DNA from: JAJDAN01 sp046583095
GTDB lineage: Bacteria > Myxococcota_A > UBA9160 > UBA4427
DNA length: 64,000 nt
Direction of reading: 5' to 3'
Assembly (NCBI GenBank): GCA_046583095.1
Contig: JAYGDB010000078.1
Coordinates: forward strand, 1-64,000
Shown here: piece after piece, positions 52,981-62,698 of the stretch
Numbering within the stretch: position 1 is the first letter of the stretch
Layout of the letters: each line of letters opens with the position of its first letter
Made by a program: the position numbers and the translations under genes
The notes under the pieces: generated by a model
The model's database searches: none
What the model saw: the letters and a program-made list of their open reading frames with translations, nothing else
Told to the model about the DNA's origin: nothing

Positions 52981-55224
52981 TCACGCACCCGCATCCGGGG
53001 ACGGCTGGGTGACGAAGATCGGAGACGACCAGGCCCGCTCCTCGGTCTCGGACAGGCACTCGTCGGCGCTCGGGCGACCGAAGCAGGGATTGACATCGAC
53101 GCAGCGTCCACTCTCGTCATAGCTGCAGCCGAGGGGATCCGCATCGACCGCCAGGCTCGGCGCCTCGATGGCTCGCACGTAGTAGAGCGCGTCGCGCCCG
53201 GACGACACGTACTCGTCGTCGCTGAACGCGACCTGGCAGCCCGACCGATCGCCCGCGCAGGGAAGCACCTTCCAGGGATCTTCGACGAGCGGTGCGATCT
53301 CTTCGTGCGCGCTCAGCTGGGGCCGGATGCGCACGATCTCGATGCGCGAGATGGGCCGGCGGATGTCCGACGGGTGGTAGCACTCGCCCTGACATAGGCG
53401 CGCGAGACGGTCCGGAGCCATCGCGTCGACTGCGTCCGCTGGACAGCCCGGCTTCTGCTCGAACGATCCAACGGCGCGTACCTGAAAAATGGGCGACTCG
53501 GCCAGCGTGACCTCGCTCCCCATCGGCGTCGGGCGGCCACCCGGCGCGTTCAGGACGTCGAACCACAGCAGGATCCGCGGCCCGCTCGTGCCGTAGACCT
53601 CGCGGCGCTGCATGGCCTCCCAGATCGCGCCTCGGTCGCGTCCCTCCGCGTGCACAGCCGCAAGCCCGCCGTTCAGGAAATAGGAAGCCCCCCGCTCGGT
53701 CTCGAAAGCCAGGAACGGGGCAATCAGCGACGCGAGTTCAACCTCTCGCGACTGCGCGACGGGCTCCTCGACGGGCCCGCCTGCCATGGGCGTATCCAGG
53801 AAGTTTCCGAAACGAGACTCGGTGAACTCCGTCCGCGCCACCTCCTTGTAGCCGGTGCCCGGCCGGGCGGAGTGGTTGTCACTCGACGCGATGAAGCCGA
53901 AACGGAAGCGCAGGGGATCGCCCGAATCGTCCTCGCGGCCGAGCGCCAGCATGTACTGAACCGAGCTCCGGGGGCGGTGGTTGAAGGCAGGCTGAAAGCA
54001 GTCACGGCACTGGCCGGAGTCCTGCCAGTCGGCGATCTCGGTGCCGGGGATCGCCCGGGCCCCGCCGTTGAACGGCGCGTCGACGAAATGCTGGCGCGCC
54101 TCGGCGGCGCGGTCCGCGCACTCGGGTTCAGGCACTCCTTCCGCAAGACAGCGCTCTGCGATGATCTCGCCAGCGCGCCAGCAGGACGGCAGGTAGTTCT
54201 CGTTCGGCTCCGGACAGGAGGCCGTCTCGTCGTTCGTGAGCAGCACCTCGCGATACGGCCGGAACTCCTCGGCGTTCCCGTGGCCCGAGAAGACCTCGAC
54301 GATGCTCTGGCGGATCGGGTCGTGCTGCTTGGCCGTCAGCTGCTTGTCCCAGGACGAGCCCAGGGGCGTGTAGAAACCCCAGGACGTGCCGTGCGGGATC
54401 ACGATCGTCTCGTGACCCCAGTCGTCGAGCTTCTCGAAGAGATCGCGCGGGGTCGGGGCGACCTCCTTGCAATCGAGGGGAAGGTCGCGAACCGGAACAC
54501 CCATCGGGCAGTCGAGCACGGCCGTCGTCTCGGTCATGTACTCGGCCAACTCGGGCCCGCCAGTCTCGCGCGCTGTAAGGGCCAGCAACCCGAATACCAG
54601 CGAGGAACGCGCCGAATTCGACATCGAGGGCATTCCGGGTGGCGTCCCGGCGCTGATCGGACGCGACGGAATCCGGTCGTCGTCCAGGTGTCTCAGGATC
54701 ACGTTCTTGTGGCCATAGTGGTTGGAGGGCTTCGTCCCCACCTGGGTCCACTCCCACCCGAGGTAGCTCACGAGATCGGGCGCCGATGGGTCGCCCGCCA
54801 CCTCGTTGCACTGGCGCACGGACTCGACGGTCTCCGCCCAGCGGCGCGGCGTGAGCGTGAGGGCATGGTCGTTGATCGACCAGAAGTCGAGCCCGGCGCA
54901 GTGGCGCGCGTAGTCACAAGCGTCCGCGACCGGATGCGCGCCGTCGCCACCCGCCATCGGCAGGCTGAGCTGGAACGCATCGAACGAGAACGTGGTGTGG
55001 ACGTGGAGATCTCCGAACAGGATCTGCTTCGGCTGGGCTACCCCGATCTCCACCGCAGCGCCCGTGATCGCCTGAGATCGATCCGCCACCACATGGGAGG
55101 CGACGGCCCGGGACTCCGGGCTTCCGGCCCCGGGGGTGTCGACGAACGCGCCACGACCCAGGATCGACACGCCGATCAGCACGATCGCGACGACGACGAC
55201 GAGACCGATCAGAACTCGGAACAT
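52981..55224 (-). CDS. DUF3604 protein, membrane-anchored or exported
   Basis: The 747-residue protein begins with one hydrophobic segment (residues 4-22). The DUF3604/PHP-like metal-site pattern follows: FGDLHVHTTFSFD (His74, His76), WSINDHALTL, IVIPHGTSW and ASSDNHSARPG, with a late REVYGTSGPRILLWF. It resembles the protein at 43653 in all these blocks but is longer, with insertions rich in Cys pairs. AGGAG seven bases before ATG 55224 is clear. It lies upstream of the BtrH-like gene on the same strand. The substrate is unknown. Confidence 0.86.
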   Translation of the reverse strand: MFRVLIGLVVVVAIVLIGVSILGRGAFVDTPGAGSPESRAVASHVVADRSQAITGAAVEIGVAQPKQILFGDLHVHTTFSFDAFQLSLPMAGGDGAHPVADACDYARHCAGLDFWSINDHALTLTPRRWAETVESVRQCNEVAGDPSAPDLVSYLGWEWTQVGTKPSNHYGHKNVILRHLDDDRIPSRPISAGTPPGMPSMSNSARSSLVFGLLALTARETGGPELAEYMTETTAVLDCPMGVPVRDLPLDCKEVAPTPRDLFEKLDDWGHETIVIPHGTSWGFYTPLGSSWDKQLTAKQHDPIRQSIVEVFSGHGNAEEFRPYREVLLTNDETASCPEPNENYLPSCWRAGEIIAERCLAEGVPEPECADRAAEARQHFVDAPFNGGARAIPGTEIADWQDSGQCRDCFQPAFNHRPRSSVQYMLALGREDDSGDPLRFRFGFIASSDNHSARPGTGYKEVARTEFTESRFGNFLDTPMAGGPVEEPVAQSREVELASLIAPFLAFETERGASYFLNGGLAAVHAEGRDRGAIWEAMQRREVYGTSGPRILLWFDVLNAPGGRPTPMGSEVTLAESPIFQVRAVGSFEQKPGCPADAVDAMAPDRLARLCQGECYHPSDIRRPISRIEIVRIRPQLSAHEEIAPLVEDPWKVLPCAGDRSGCQVAFSDDEYVSSGRDALYYVRAIEAPSLAVDADPLGCSYDESGRCVDVNPCFGRPSADECLSETEERAWSSPIFVTQPSPDAGA

Positions 55225-55323
55225 CAGGAGGCTCCTCCGCGGTGGCGGCGGATCATATCGCAAGCTCTACCCGGAGCGTGACTCGAGTATCGGGGCGACG
55301 CTCCGCAACATCCGATTCGCCGG

Positions 55324-55710
55324 CTAGTCCGAAGACCCCGACGAAGAGAATTGCGACGCCGTTCCAACCAGAAGCGCGGCCACCCCTACTTCTACGGCGA
55401 TGAATGCGGTCGCGGGCGGCGCACCGTGCGCCATCCACGCGATCGTACGCAGCACCGCGGCACTCGCCAGCAGCAGCCCCGCGGTCCGCAGCAGCGTGGC
55501 ATTCTCGCGTAGGGTGCCAGCAAGAATCAACGCGGCGGCGAGAACGAAGAACGCGCCGATGTCACCGATCTGGGTACTCCGACCTACGCCGTCGAGAAGT
55601 GGCATGCCGAGACCTTCGGCTGCGGCCGCCGGGTCCACGATCCACCGGATCGCACTCACCAGGAAGAGCAGCCCGAACAGCCCGGACGCCGCCCGCAGTA
55701 CATTCTTCAT
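55324..55710 (-). CDS. four-helix membrane protein (DUF4345-like)
   Basis: The 128-residue protein has about four membrane helices. It begins VLRAASGLFGLLFLVSAIRW and continues with an LLDGVGRSTQIGDIGAFFVLAAALIL helix pair. This layout resembles DUF4345 membrane proteins of unknown role. It is divergent from the coiled-coil exported protein, whose first in-frame ATG would overlap its start. No evidence ties it to the DUF3604 gene 100 bases downstream beyond orientation. Confidence 0.7.
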   Translation of the reverse strand: MKNVLRAASGLFGLLFLVSAIRWIVDPAAAAEGLGMPLLDGVGRSTQIGDIGAFFVLAAALILAGTLRENATLLRTAGLLLASAAVLRTIAWMAHGAPPATAFIAVEVGVAALLVGTASQFSSSGSSD

Positions 55711-55750
55711 GACCCCTCCCCTTCCGGCTTCCTTCTTCTACTCTCCCAGC

Positions 55751-57973
55751 GTGCACGGCCGGCTCCGCATCCCCTGGATCGCACTCCTCGCCAGCATGAT
55801 CGCACAGACAGCCGCGGCGCAGGCCGTGGGCATCAAATCCGAAGCCGATTACGCGGCCGCACTCGACCGCGCGTCGGGAGGCGCCTTTTCGACCGGGCTC
55901 GAGAAGCGCGAAGCGGCGGCGGCGCTCGACGCCTACCCAAAGCTCGTTGCCGCCTACACGTCGATCGAGGACGCCCTCTTCGACGCCTACTCGCCCCACG
56001 CGAACCATTTCCCGGCATGGTACGCGGAACGCCTCGTCGAGATGGGCCTCGGTGAGCTGAGCGACGACACGGCCGGGGCGTTTTTCGAAACGGAGCTTTC
56101 GAGCGGAGACTTCGACCGGGTCGTCCACGCCTACTATCTGCTCAGCCGCAGTCACATCTCGCTGCTGGCGGGCCAAGGCCCCACGCCTGTCTGGACCCGG
56201 ATGATCGCAGTCGCGAAGGGCGACCCCGAGAATCGCTATTGGATCTCGCTCGCCCTGGCCGAGTCAAGAATGCTCCCCTCCTACGTGTACGACCGCCTGC
56301 ACACGAAGATGGCGAATCGAACGGAATCGGTGCGCGAACGAATCGGCCGAAACGCGGCATTCCTGGGTCCGCGGATTGCGCGGGTGCTCGGCCTTGGCGA
56401 CGGGGACCTCCGGATCTCTCACGTGCGGGTCCGCTACGCCCAGGAGGCGGCCAAGACGAGGGTGCGGAACCACCAGCTCAGGTCCCTCGGCGCGACAGCC
56501 GCCTACCAGTCCGTCCGCGACGAACTCGAAGCCATGGAGAAGGGAGCCTTCGAGTCGCGCCGCTTCCTCGCGTTGATGAAGAACGACCTGCACCTGCTGC
56601 TCGAGACCTTCGGGCTCCCCGAGGATCCCGAGTCACTCCTCGAGACGCTCCGGGTGCTGTGCCGGGGCATGGGCTCGAATCGAATGGTGCTATGGACCGC
56701 GGCGGACTCCGTGATCGCCGCTTACAAGCCCTTGATGGCTGCCGCCGCCCCGCCACCGCCCGATCCCCTCCCGGATGCGACGACGATCCTCTCCCGGGGA
56801 ACGGGCGCGGTCCACGCTCTCGAGACCATCCTGGGCAGCGTCGAGCACCCCGACCGAGTCCTGCACCTCTTCCAGGCCAACATCATCCCCAGCGTGGTCG
56901 CGGAGCAGCCGCCCGAAGACCCGGTGTCACTGCGCCGGGCGATCCGGGACGCCTACTACAAGCTCGGATATCCACCGGCCTATCGCCCCGCGTATCAGCG
57001 CGCCCTCGATTCACTCGGCCCCGAGGAGCTGGCCCACGACGAAGCGTCGCGGGAGAAACTCGCGGCCCTCGCAGAGATCTTCGCCGAGGTCCAGACGGCT
57101 GACGCGTTCGGAGACGCGTTCGACGGGTACCGGCAGGCCAGCGCCGAAGGCCGGCTGCCTTCGCGGGACAGCGACGGATCATTCGCCGCAGCCTTCGGCG
57201 GCGCAGCCGTGCGGGTCCTCGAGACGGAGGTGTCGAAGGTCCGCGCCGCCTCACGTCGGGCCGAGGTCGCGCGCGAGGCGCAGCAGCAGGCGTCCGCGAA
57301 GATCGAGCAGGCCGAGGCCGTGGTCGTCGACGCCAATCGGCTCATCCGGCTTGCCAACCAGGCGGTCACCCGCGAGGAGGAGCGTCAACGCGCCGCCCTC
57401 GACACGCGAAACGACATCGTGAGCCAGCTCAACGTGGCCGTCGAGCGCGCCAACGCCGCCCGCCGCGCCGGCACTGCAGAGCATGCAGCAGCGCGTGCCG
57501 AGGCTCGCCGGGTCGAGCACGAGCTGAACGACCTGCTCGCGGCGAGCGAGAAGCAGTACCGCGAGGCGAGTGACGCAGCCGAGGCCGCAGAACAATCGGC
57601 CGTCGACGAAGTAAACCGGGCTCGACGCGAGCAGGCACGGGCAAAAGCGGAGGCCTCGCGCGAGAACGAAAGCGTCGAAGCCGAGCGCGCCGCGGAGACC
57701 GAGGCACAGCGGAGCCGCTCACGCTTCGCAGAGGTGATCGGGCGCCTGATCGCGGGACTCGGCTTCGTGGGCATCCATGGGGATCCCAATGCGATCGGCG
57801 ACCTGGATCAGGACGCGAACGTCCGGCTTGCAAGCCTGGCCCTGCTGCTCGAGTCGAAGGACGCAATTTCGAAGAGCATCGCCGACGCCGTCGAGAGAGA
57901 GAGCCGGGGAGCGTCTTCCCTCTCGAAGCTCGCCACACTTGCGTCGGCTCAGGCGCGAGAACAGGCGCCCTGA
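55751..57973 (+). CDS. exported coiled-coil protein, uncharacterised
   Basis: The 740-residue protein has a signal peptide (ending TAAAQ) and a long helical N-terminal region. A strong coiled coil of about 200 residues (roughly 490-690) is rich in Ala, Glu and Arg heptads, with repeats such as AEHAAARAEARRVEHEL. A GFVGIHGDPNAIGDLDQD segment follows and then a helical end. No enzyme motif is visible. GTG 55751 is inferred from the signal peptide; an upstream ATG overlaps the divergent gene. It may be an envelope-spanning or scaffold protein. Confidence 0.65.
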   Translation: MHGRLRIPWIALLASMIAQTAAAQAVGIKSEADYAAALDRASGGAFSTGLEKREAAAALDAYPKLVAAYTSIEDALFDAYSPHANHFPAWYAERLVEMGLGELSDDTAGAFFETELSSGDFDRVVHAYYLLSRSHISLLAGQGPTPVWTRMIAVAKGDPENRYWISLALAESRMLPSYVYDRLHTKMANRTESVRERIGRNAAFLGPRIARVLGLGDGDLRISHVRVRYAQEAAKTRVRNHQLRSLGATAAYQSVRDELEAMEKGAFESRRFLALMKNDLHLLLETFGLPEDPESLLETLRVLCRGMGSNRMVLWTAADSVIAAYKPLMAAAAPPPPDPLPDATTILSRGTGAVHALETILGSVEHPDRVLHLFQANIIPSVVAEQPPEDPVSLRRAIRDAYYKLGYPPAYRPAYQRALDSLGPEELAHDEASREKLAALAEIFAEVQTADAFGDAFDGYRQASAEGRLPSRDSDGSFAAAFGGAAVRVLETEVSKVRAASRRAEVAREAQQQASAKIEQAEAVVVDANRLIRLANQAVTREEERQRAALDTRNDIVSQLNVAVERANAARRAGTAEHAAARAEARRVEHELNDLLAASEKQYREASDAAEAAEQSAVDEVNRARREQARAKAEASRENESVEAERAAETEAQRSRSRFAEVIGRLIAGLGFVGIHGDPNAIGDLDQDANVRLASLALLLESKDAISKSIADAVERESRGASSLSKLATLASAQAREQAP

Positions 57974-58034
57974 CTCGCACCGTCGCGTCGCTCCCCGCCC
58001 GCGACGCACTCTTCGATCGCCCCCTGCACCGCGG

Positions 58035-60476
58035 TCAGGCTGCCTCGCGGGCCGAGGCGCGTACTTCGCTGCCTTCCTCCGGCCCGAAGGGATGGAAGCT
58101 GAGCACCAGGGCCGGCATCAGGAGGAAGTCTGCGATCAGCGCCGTGACGATGGTCGTGGCAAGTAGAATGCCGTAGGTGGCCTGGCTGGCGAGCGTGGAG
58201 AAGACGAGTACCAGGAAACCCAGCACCAGCGCGATGGACGTGATCACCAGCGCCCGCCCGACGTCCTGCATCGATGCGAAGAGCGCATCCTCGTAGCGAC
58301 CCAGCCGGCGGAACTCGTGCCGGAAGCGCGAAACGAGATGAATGGTGTCATCGACGGCAATCCCCATGGCCACCGCCGCGATGGACACCTTGCCGTAATC
58401 GAGTTCGATGCCCGTCCAGCCCATGATTCCGAGGGTCAGAATGACTGGCGACAGGTTCGGAAGCATCGAGATGAGGCCCGTCTTCAGCGACCAGAAGAGA
58501 AGACACATCAGCACACCGATGACCGAGAACGCGATCACGAAGCCCTGGATCTGGCTCTGCACGATGTAGTCGAGAAGCTTGACCCACAACGCGCCGATTC
58601 CGGTCACGCTCATCGTCGAGGCTTCGAGGGGACGCGCCTCCAGCTCGGCCTTCAGATCCCGCACGAGCTCGGCGGTCTTGCTCGTCGGCGCGAGCTTGAG
58701 ACGCAGCTCCAGCCCCGCTCGCCGGTAATCGGAAGACACGTACTCGTCGCTCTCACCTCCACCCGCGGTCTCGTACAAGAGCAGATATTGCGCGACCAGT
58801 TCCCGGGTCTCCGGAAGCCTGTAGTAGGCGGGATCGTCGGCGTGGAAGGTCTGGTTGAGGTCCTTCAGGATATCCACGATCGAGTAGCTCTTGCGGACGA
58901 GATCGTCGCGCGCATTCGCCCACTCCTGCAGGCGCTCGATGTCCCGAAGAAACGCGGGTTCCTGGATCGACTCGGGCGCGCCGCCGTCGAAGAGCAGGAT
59001 GAGATTCATGACGCCGCCCATCACCTCGTCCACTCGTAGGGTCACTTGCTTGAGGGGCATGCGGTCCGAGAAGTCATCGAGCCAATTCGAGTCGACGACC
59101 AATCGAGCCAGACCCGATCCGCAGAGCAGGAAGACCGCCCCGAAGAACACCAGGATGGGGATCCGCCGCCTCACGACGAACACGCAGACTGCCTCCAGGC
59201 ACGCGTGCATCCACGCACCCCCCTTGGCCTCGAGGCGCTGTCGGTCCGTGAGCGGCCGCGCGGGAACACGTCGGCCGAAGGAGAGGAAGGCCATCAACAA
59301 GGTGAAGGAGAGAACGAAGGCCGCCACGACTCCGAAAGCGTTGAAGACCGCCATGTGGGAGATGCTCTTGATCGGAACGAAGAACATCGCCAGGAAGCCG
59401 ATCGCCGTGGTGACGCTCGTCAGCAGGCAGGGCGTCCCCACGAGGTAGAGAGTGCGGACGAGCGCTTCGCGCCGATCGCCGATCTCAGCGAAGCGGGCGC
59501 GAAACTCGGAGAGGATGTGGACCGAATGGGCAATACCAATCGCGGTGATCAGCGTGGGCGCACTGCCGAAGCTCATGTCGAGCTTCCAGCCAATCGCCGT
59601 CACGAAGGCCACCACCATCATCACGCTGAGTTGCACGACCGCGATCGGTCCGATCACCCCCACGAAGGAACGGAAGAAGAAGAGGAGCAGTGCCGCGATG
59701 ACCGCAATCGTGATCATCTGGAGCAGCGTGCTCTCTTCGCCGATGATGATGTTGTAGGTGGCGTTCAGCGGGACATCGCCGGAGTGGTAGAAGCGGATTC
59801 CCGCCCACTCGGGCCGAGCGAGGATCTCGGAGATGGCCGCGGCCGTCGGCTGCGGGTAGACGTTGTCGAGATCGTTGCCGCCGTCCGGATCGAGACGGAT
59901 CTCCTCGAGCGGATCGGTACTCGAGCGGTCCATCTGGATGATGATCGCCGCGTGGCTGGCATCCGAACTCAGCAGCCCCCCCACGAAGATGGGCTTCGCG
60001 AGGTATCGGTCCCGCAGGGCCAACAGTTCTTCCTGGGTCTCGGGCAGGCCATCTCGAAGCTCGTGGATTTCGATGCCACCTTCGACGCCGACCATCAACT
60101 CGGCGCTCGCCAGGCTCTCGACCTCGTAGATGAAGGGCACCTCGTCCTCGAGAACGGACGTGAGATCGACGATCTTCGCCATCACCCCGAGGTTCCAAGG
60201 ACCGTATTCGTAGTCGGGTGCTTCGTAGAGGATGTACGAGATCTCGTCCGAGCCGAAGTCCTCCCGGTACTGCTCGTAGGCCAGGTAGATCGGGTCCTCG
60301 GGGTCGAAGTAGTTCTCGTAGCTGTTGTCGACGCGAGCCTGCCCCGCCAGCACCAGGCTGCCGCCCAGCAGGACCCCGGCGAACGCGAAGACGATCCAGC
60401 GATGGTCATACGACCAGCCGCCGATCGCCGCGAAGATCGTGTTCAGCCTCGAGATGAAGTCACCTGCTTCAGGCAT
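58035..60476 (-). CDS. RND-superfamily (MMPL-type) exporter
   Basis: The 813-residue inner-membrane protein has the twelve-helix, two-half RND layout. Each half has a large periplasmic loop and a sterol-sensing-like membrane core. Proton-relay-type motifs are FGSAPTLITAIGIAHSVHI in the first half and AVAMGIAVDDTIHL in the second. Such MMPL-like proteins export lipids or hydrophobic molecules. Its ATG begins directly after the stop of the isochorismatase-fold gene (TAGATG), so the two are one operon. No membrane-fusion or outer-membrane partner gene is adjacent. Confidence 0.88.
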   Translation of the reverse strand: MPEAGDFISRLNTIFAAIGGWSYDHRWIVFAFAGVLLGGSLVLAGQARVDNSYENYFDPEDPIYLAYEQYREDFGSDEISYILYEAPDYEYGPWNLGVMAKIVDLTSVLEDEVPFIYEVESLASAELMVGVEGGIEIHELRDGLPETQEELLALRDRYLAKPIFVGGLLSSDASHAAIIIQMDRSSTDPLEEIRLDPDGGNDLDNVYPQPTAAAISEILARPEWAGIRFYHSGDVPLNATYNIIIGEESTLLQMITIAVIAALLLFFFRSFVGVIGPIAVVQLSVMMVVAFVTAIGWKLDMSFGSAPTLITAIGIAHSVHILSEFRARFAEIGDRREALVRTLYLVGTPCLLTSVTTAIGFLAMFFVPIKSISHMAVFNAFGVVAAFVLSFTLLMAFLSFGRRVPARPLTDRQRLEAKGGAWMHACLEAVCVFVVRRRIPILVFFGAVFLLCGSGLARLVVDSNWLDDFSDRMPLKQVTLRVDEVMGGVMNLILLFDGGAPESIQEPAFLRDIERLQEWANARDDLVRKSYSIVDILKDLNQTFHADDPAYYRLPETRELVAQYLLLYETAGGGESDEYVSSDYRRAGLELRLKLAPTSKTAELVRDLKAELEARPLEASTMSVTGIGALWVKLLDYIVQSQIQGFVIAFSVIGVLMCLLFWSLKTGLISMLPNLSPVILTLGIMGWTGIELDYGKVSIAAVAMGIAVDDTIHLVSRFRHEFRRLGRYEDALFASMQDVGRALVITSIALVLGFLVLVFSTLASQATYGILLATTIVTALIADFLLMPALVLSFHPFGPEEGSEVRASAREAA

Positions 60477-61094
60477 CTACCGCCAGCGTTTCGCGAGATC
60501 CGCGCTCGTTGTCTGCGTCGTGAGCTGCGCCAGCGTTCCCTCGATGACCGCGCGTCCGTAGTCGAGCGGATGCGCGGCGACACAATCCGTCGGCAGCACT
60601 ACATGGTAGCCGTGATTGAGCGCCTCGATGGTGAGCCCGATGATGCCGACGTTGAGCGATACGCCGGTGGCCACCACCGTCGTCACACCCGCGCTGCGGA
60701 GCATCGGTTCGAGGCTCGTCCCGTGGAAGGGCGAGATCCCGTGGAGACGCTGGGATTCGAGATCCGACGGCGCCGGACACAGCTCCGGACAGATCTCCAC
60801 CTCCGGCGAACCGACCCGCAGGTGATCGGGGTTCTGCAGCAGCTGATTGACGAGGGGAACGTTGTCGAAGGAGCCCACCCGATCCGGACGGAAAGCCGCC
60901 GTGCAGTGGATCACCGGGATGCCACACCCGCGCGCAGCTTCGAGGACGCGGGCAGTGTTCGCGAGCACCCCGGCCTCGGCGACGGATTTCGCCAGCAGCG
61001 GCAGACAGGAGAGATCCCCCACGATCCCCCGCTGGAGCTCCATCGTGAGGACGGCGACCCGCCCCGGTGCAACGAGATCTTCGAACTGCCGCAT
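60477..61094 (-). CDS. isochorismatase-fold protein lacking the usual catalytic triad
   Basis: The 205-residue protein has the isochorismatase/cysteine-hydrolase fold: VAVLTMELQRG near the start, the SPFHGTSLEPMLRSAG helix region, and VVATGVSLNVG. The canonical Asp-Lys-Cys triad is not kept: Asp is Glu19, Cys is Gly150, and the lysine position appears to be Leu117 or His118. The fold is kept but the usual hydrolase chemistry is unlikely; a non-catalytic or altered subfamily is more plausible. GGGAG lies just before ATG 61094. It immediately precedes the RND exporter gene. Confidence 0.82.
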   Translation of the reverse strand: MRQFEDLVAPGRVAVLTMELQRGIVGDLSCLPLLAKSVAEAGVLANTARVLEAARGCGIPVIHCTAAFRPDRVGSFDNVPLVNQLLQNPDHLRVGSPEVEICPELCPAPSDLESQRLHGISPFHGTSLEPMLRSAGVTTVVATGVSLNVGIIGLTIEALNHGYHVVLPTDCVAAHPLDYGRAVIEGTLAQLTTQTTSADLAKRWR

Positions 61095-61259
61095 CCGGCT
61101 CCCTCTCTCCCGCTTCGCCCCGCAGAGGCTGGAACGGGAAGCGACCCGTTCGTGCCGGAGGAGCAACGCCGCTAGAGCGTGCGGCGCCCAGCCGATCGGG
61201 ACGCCCGATGGTAGCGGCGAAAGCGAGGTAGACTCCTACGATCCACAGGAGAACTCGCC

Positions 61260-62663
61260 ATGAGTGCCGCCACACAGCTCCCCGAACCCCACACCGAGAT
61301 CGGATCCATCCCCGCCCAGGTCGCACGCCTGCGGCAGGCCTTCGAGGCCGGACGCACCCGGCCTCTCGAGTGGCGGCGCGACCAACTGAAGCAGCTCATC
61401 GCGATGCACGACGACCACGCCAACGAGTTCGTCGAGGCTCTGCACGCCGACTTCGGCAAGCCCACCTTCGAGGCCTTCACGAGTGACGTATCCCAGGGCA
61501 AGATGGAGGCGAAGAGCGCCCTCAAGAACCTGAAGAAGTGGACGCGACCCGAGCGCGTCGGACGGCTGCCGGTGATGGGCCGGGCCCGCGTGATCCGAGA
61601 GCCGCTGGGCGTCGTGTTGATCATCTCGCCCTGGAATTACCCGGTCGGCCTGCTGCTCTCGCCCCTCGCCGGCGCGATCGCGGCCGGGAACGCCGTCGTG
61701 CTCAAGCCCTCCGAGGTTACGCCGCACGTGTCCGCCGTGCTTGCGAAGCGAATCGGCGAGTACATGGATCCCGAGGCGATCGCCCTGGTAGAAGGCGGAG
61801 TGGACGAGACGACCGCGCTCCTCGATCAACGTTTCGATCACATCTTCTACACCGGGAATGGACGCGTGGCCCGGGTCGTGATGGAAGCGGCCGCGAAGCA
61901 CCTCACCCCGGTCACCCTCGAACTCGGCGGCAAGAGCCCGTGCATCGTGCACGAGGATGCGGACATCGAGACGGCGGCACGCCGCATCGCGTGGGGAAAG
62001 TTCGTGAATGCGGGCCAGACCTGCATTGCACCCGACTATGTGCTCGTGCACGAGTCGCGGGAGGAAGCCCTCGTCACCGCCCTCGAGAAATCGGTTCGGG
62101 ACTTCTACGGCGACGACCCGAAGAGCACGTCGGACTACGCCCGCATCGTGAACCATCGCCATCACGAGCGCCTCGCAACCCTGATGAAGGACGGCACGCC
62201 GGCCTTCGGCGGCGAACTCGACGGTGAGCAGTGCTACGTGGCACCGACCGTCCTCCGGGGCGCAGACGACGAATCGTCGCTCATGCAGGAGGAGATCTTC
62301 GGGCCGATCCTGCCGATCCGAAAGATCCGCAACATCGACGAGGCCGTCGATTTCGTGAACGCACGTGAGAAACCCCTGGCCCTCTACCTGTTCACGAACG
62401 ACAAGAAGGTCGAGGAAGACGTCCTCGCGCGGACCAGCTCCGGCGGTGCCTGCGTGAACGGCACCCTTCTCCACATCATGGACTCACGACTGCCCTTCGG
62501 CGGTGTGGGCCCCTCCGGCACGGGCGCCTACCACGGACGGCACACCTTCGAGGCATTCAGCCACCGCAAGTCAGTGCTGACCCGCGGCACGCGCTTCGAC
62601 CCGAAGCTCATGTACCCGCCGTACGGGAAGACGTTGACGAAGCTCGTCAGACGCTTCATGTAG
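61260..62663 (+). CDS. aldehyde dehydrogenase (class 3-like)
   Basis: The 467-residue NAD(P)-dependent enzyme matches the shorter ALDH3-like family. It has ISPWNYPVGLLLSP, the catalytic Glu221 in TLELGGKSP and the nucleophilic Cys255 in NAGQTCIAPDYV, with EEIFGPILPI further on. It oxidises aldehydes, often fatty or aromatic ones, to acids. A hydrophobic anchor is not visible, so it is cytoplasmic or peripheral. AGGAGA eight bases before ATG supports the start. It is divergent from the isochorismatase-fold gene. Confidence 0.93.
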   Translation: MSAATQLPEPHTEIGSIPAQVARLRQAFEAGRTRPLEWRRDQLKQLIAMHDDHANEFVEALHADFGKPTFEAFTSDVSQGKMEAKSALKNLKKWTRPERVGRLPVMGRARVIREPLGVVLIISPWNYPVGLLLSPLAGAIAAGNAVVLKPSEVTPHVSAVLAKRIGEYMDPEAIALVEGGVDETTALLDQRFDHIFYTGNGRVARVVMEAAAKHLTPVTLELGGKSPCIVHEDADIETAARRIAWGKFVNAGQTCIAPDYVLVHESREEALVTALEKSVRDFYGDDPKSTSDYARIVNHRHHERLATLMKDGTPAFGGELDGEQCYVAPTVLRGADDESSLMQEEIFGPILPIRKIRNIDEAVDFVNAREKPLALYLFTNDKKVEEDVLARTSSGGACVNGTLLHIMDSRLPFGGVGPSGTGAYHGRHTFEAFSHRKSVLTRGTRFDPKLMYPPYGKTLTKLVRRFM

Positions 62664-62698
62664 GCAAGGGTGGGTGAATCGGCTCGCGGGAGAGAAGC

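Noticed and set aside
48485..55224. An antibiotic biosynthesis cluster, suggested by the BtrH-like gene
   Set aside because: No carrier protein, NRPS, PKS, aminotransferase or resistance gene is present; an accessory catabolic or conjugation role is more plausible.
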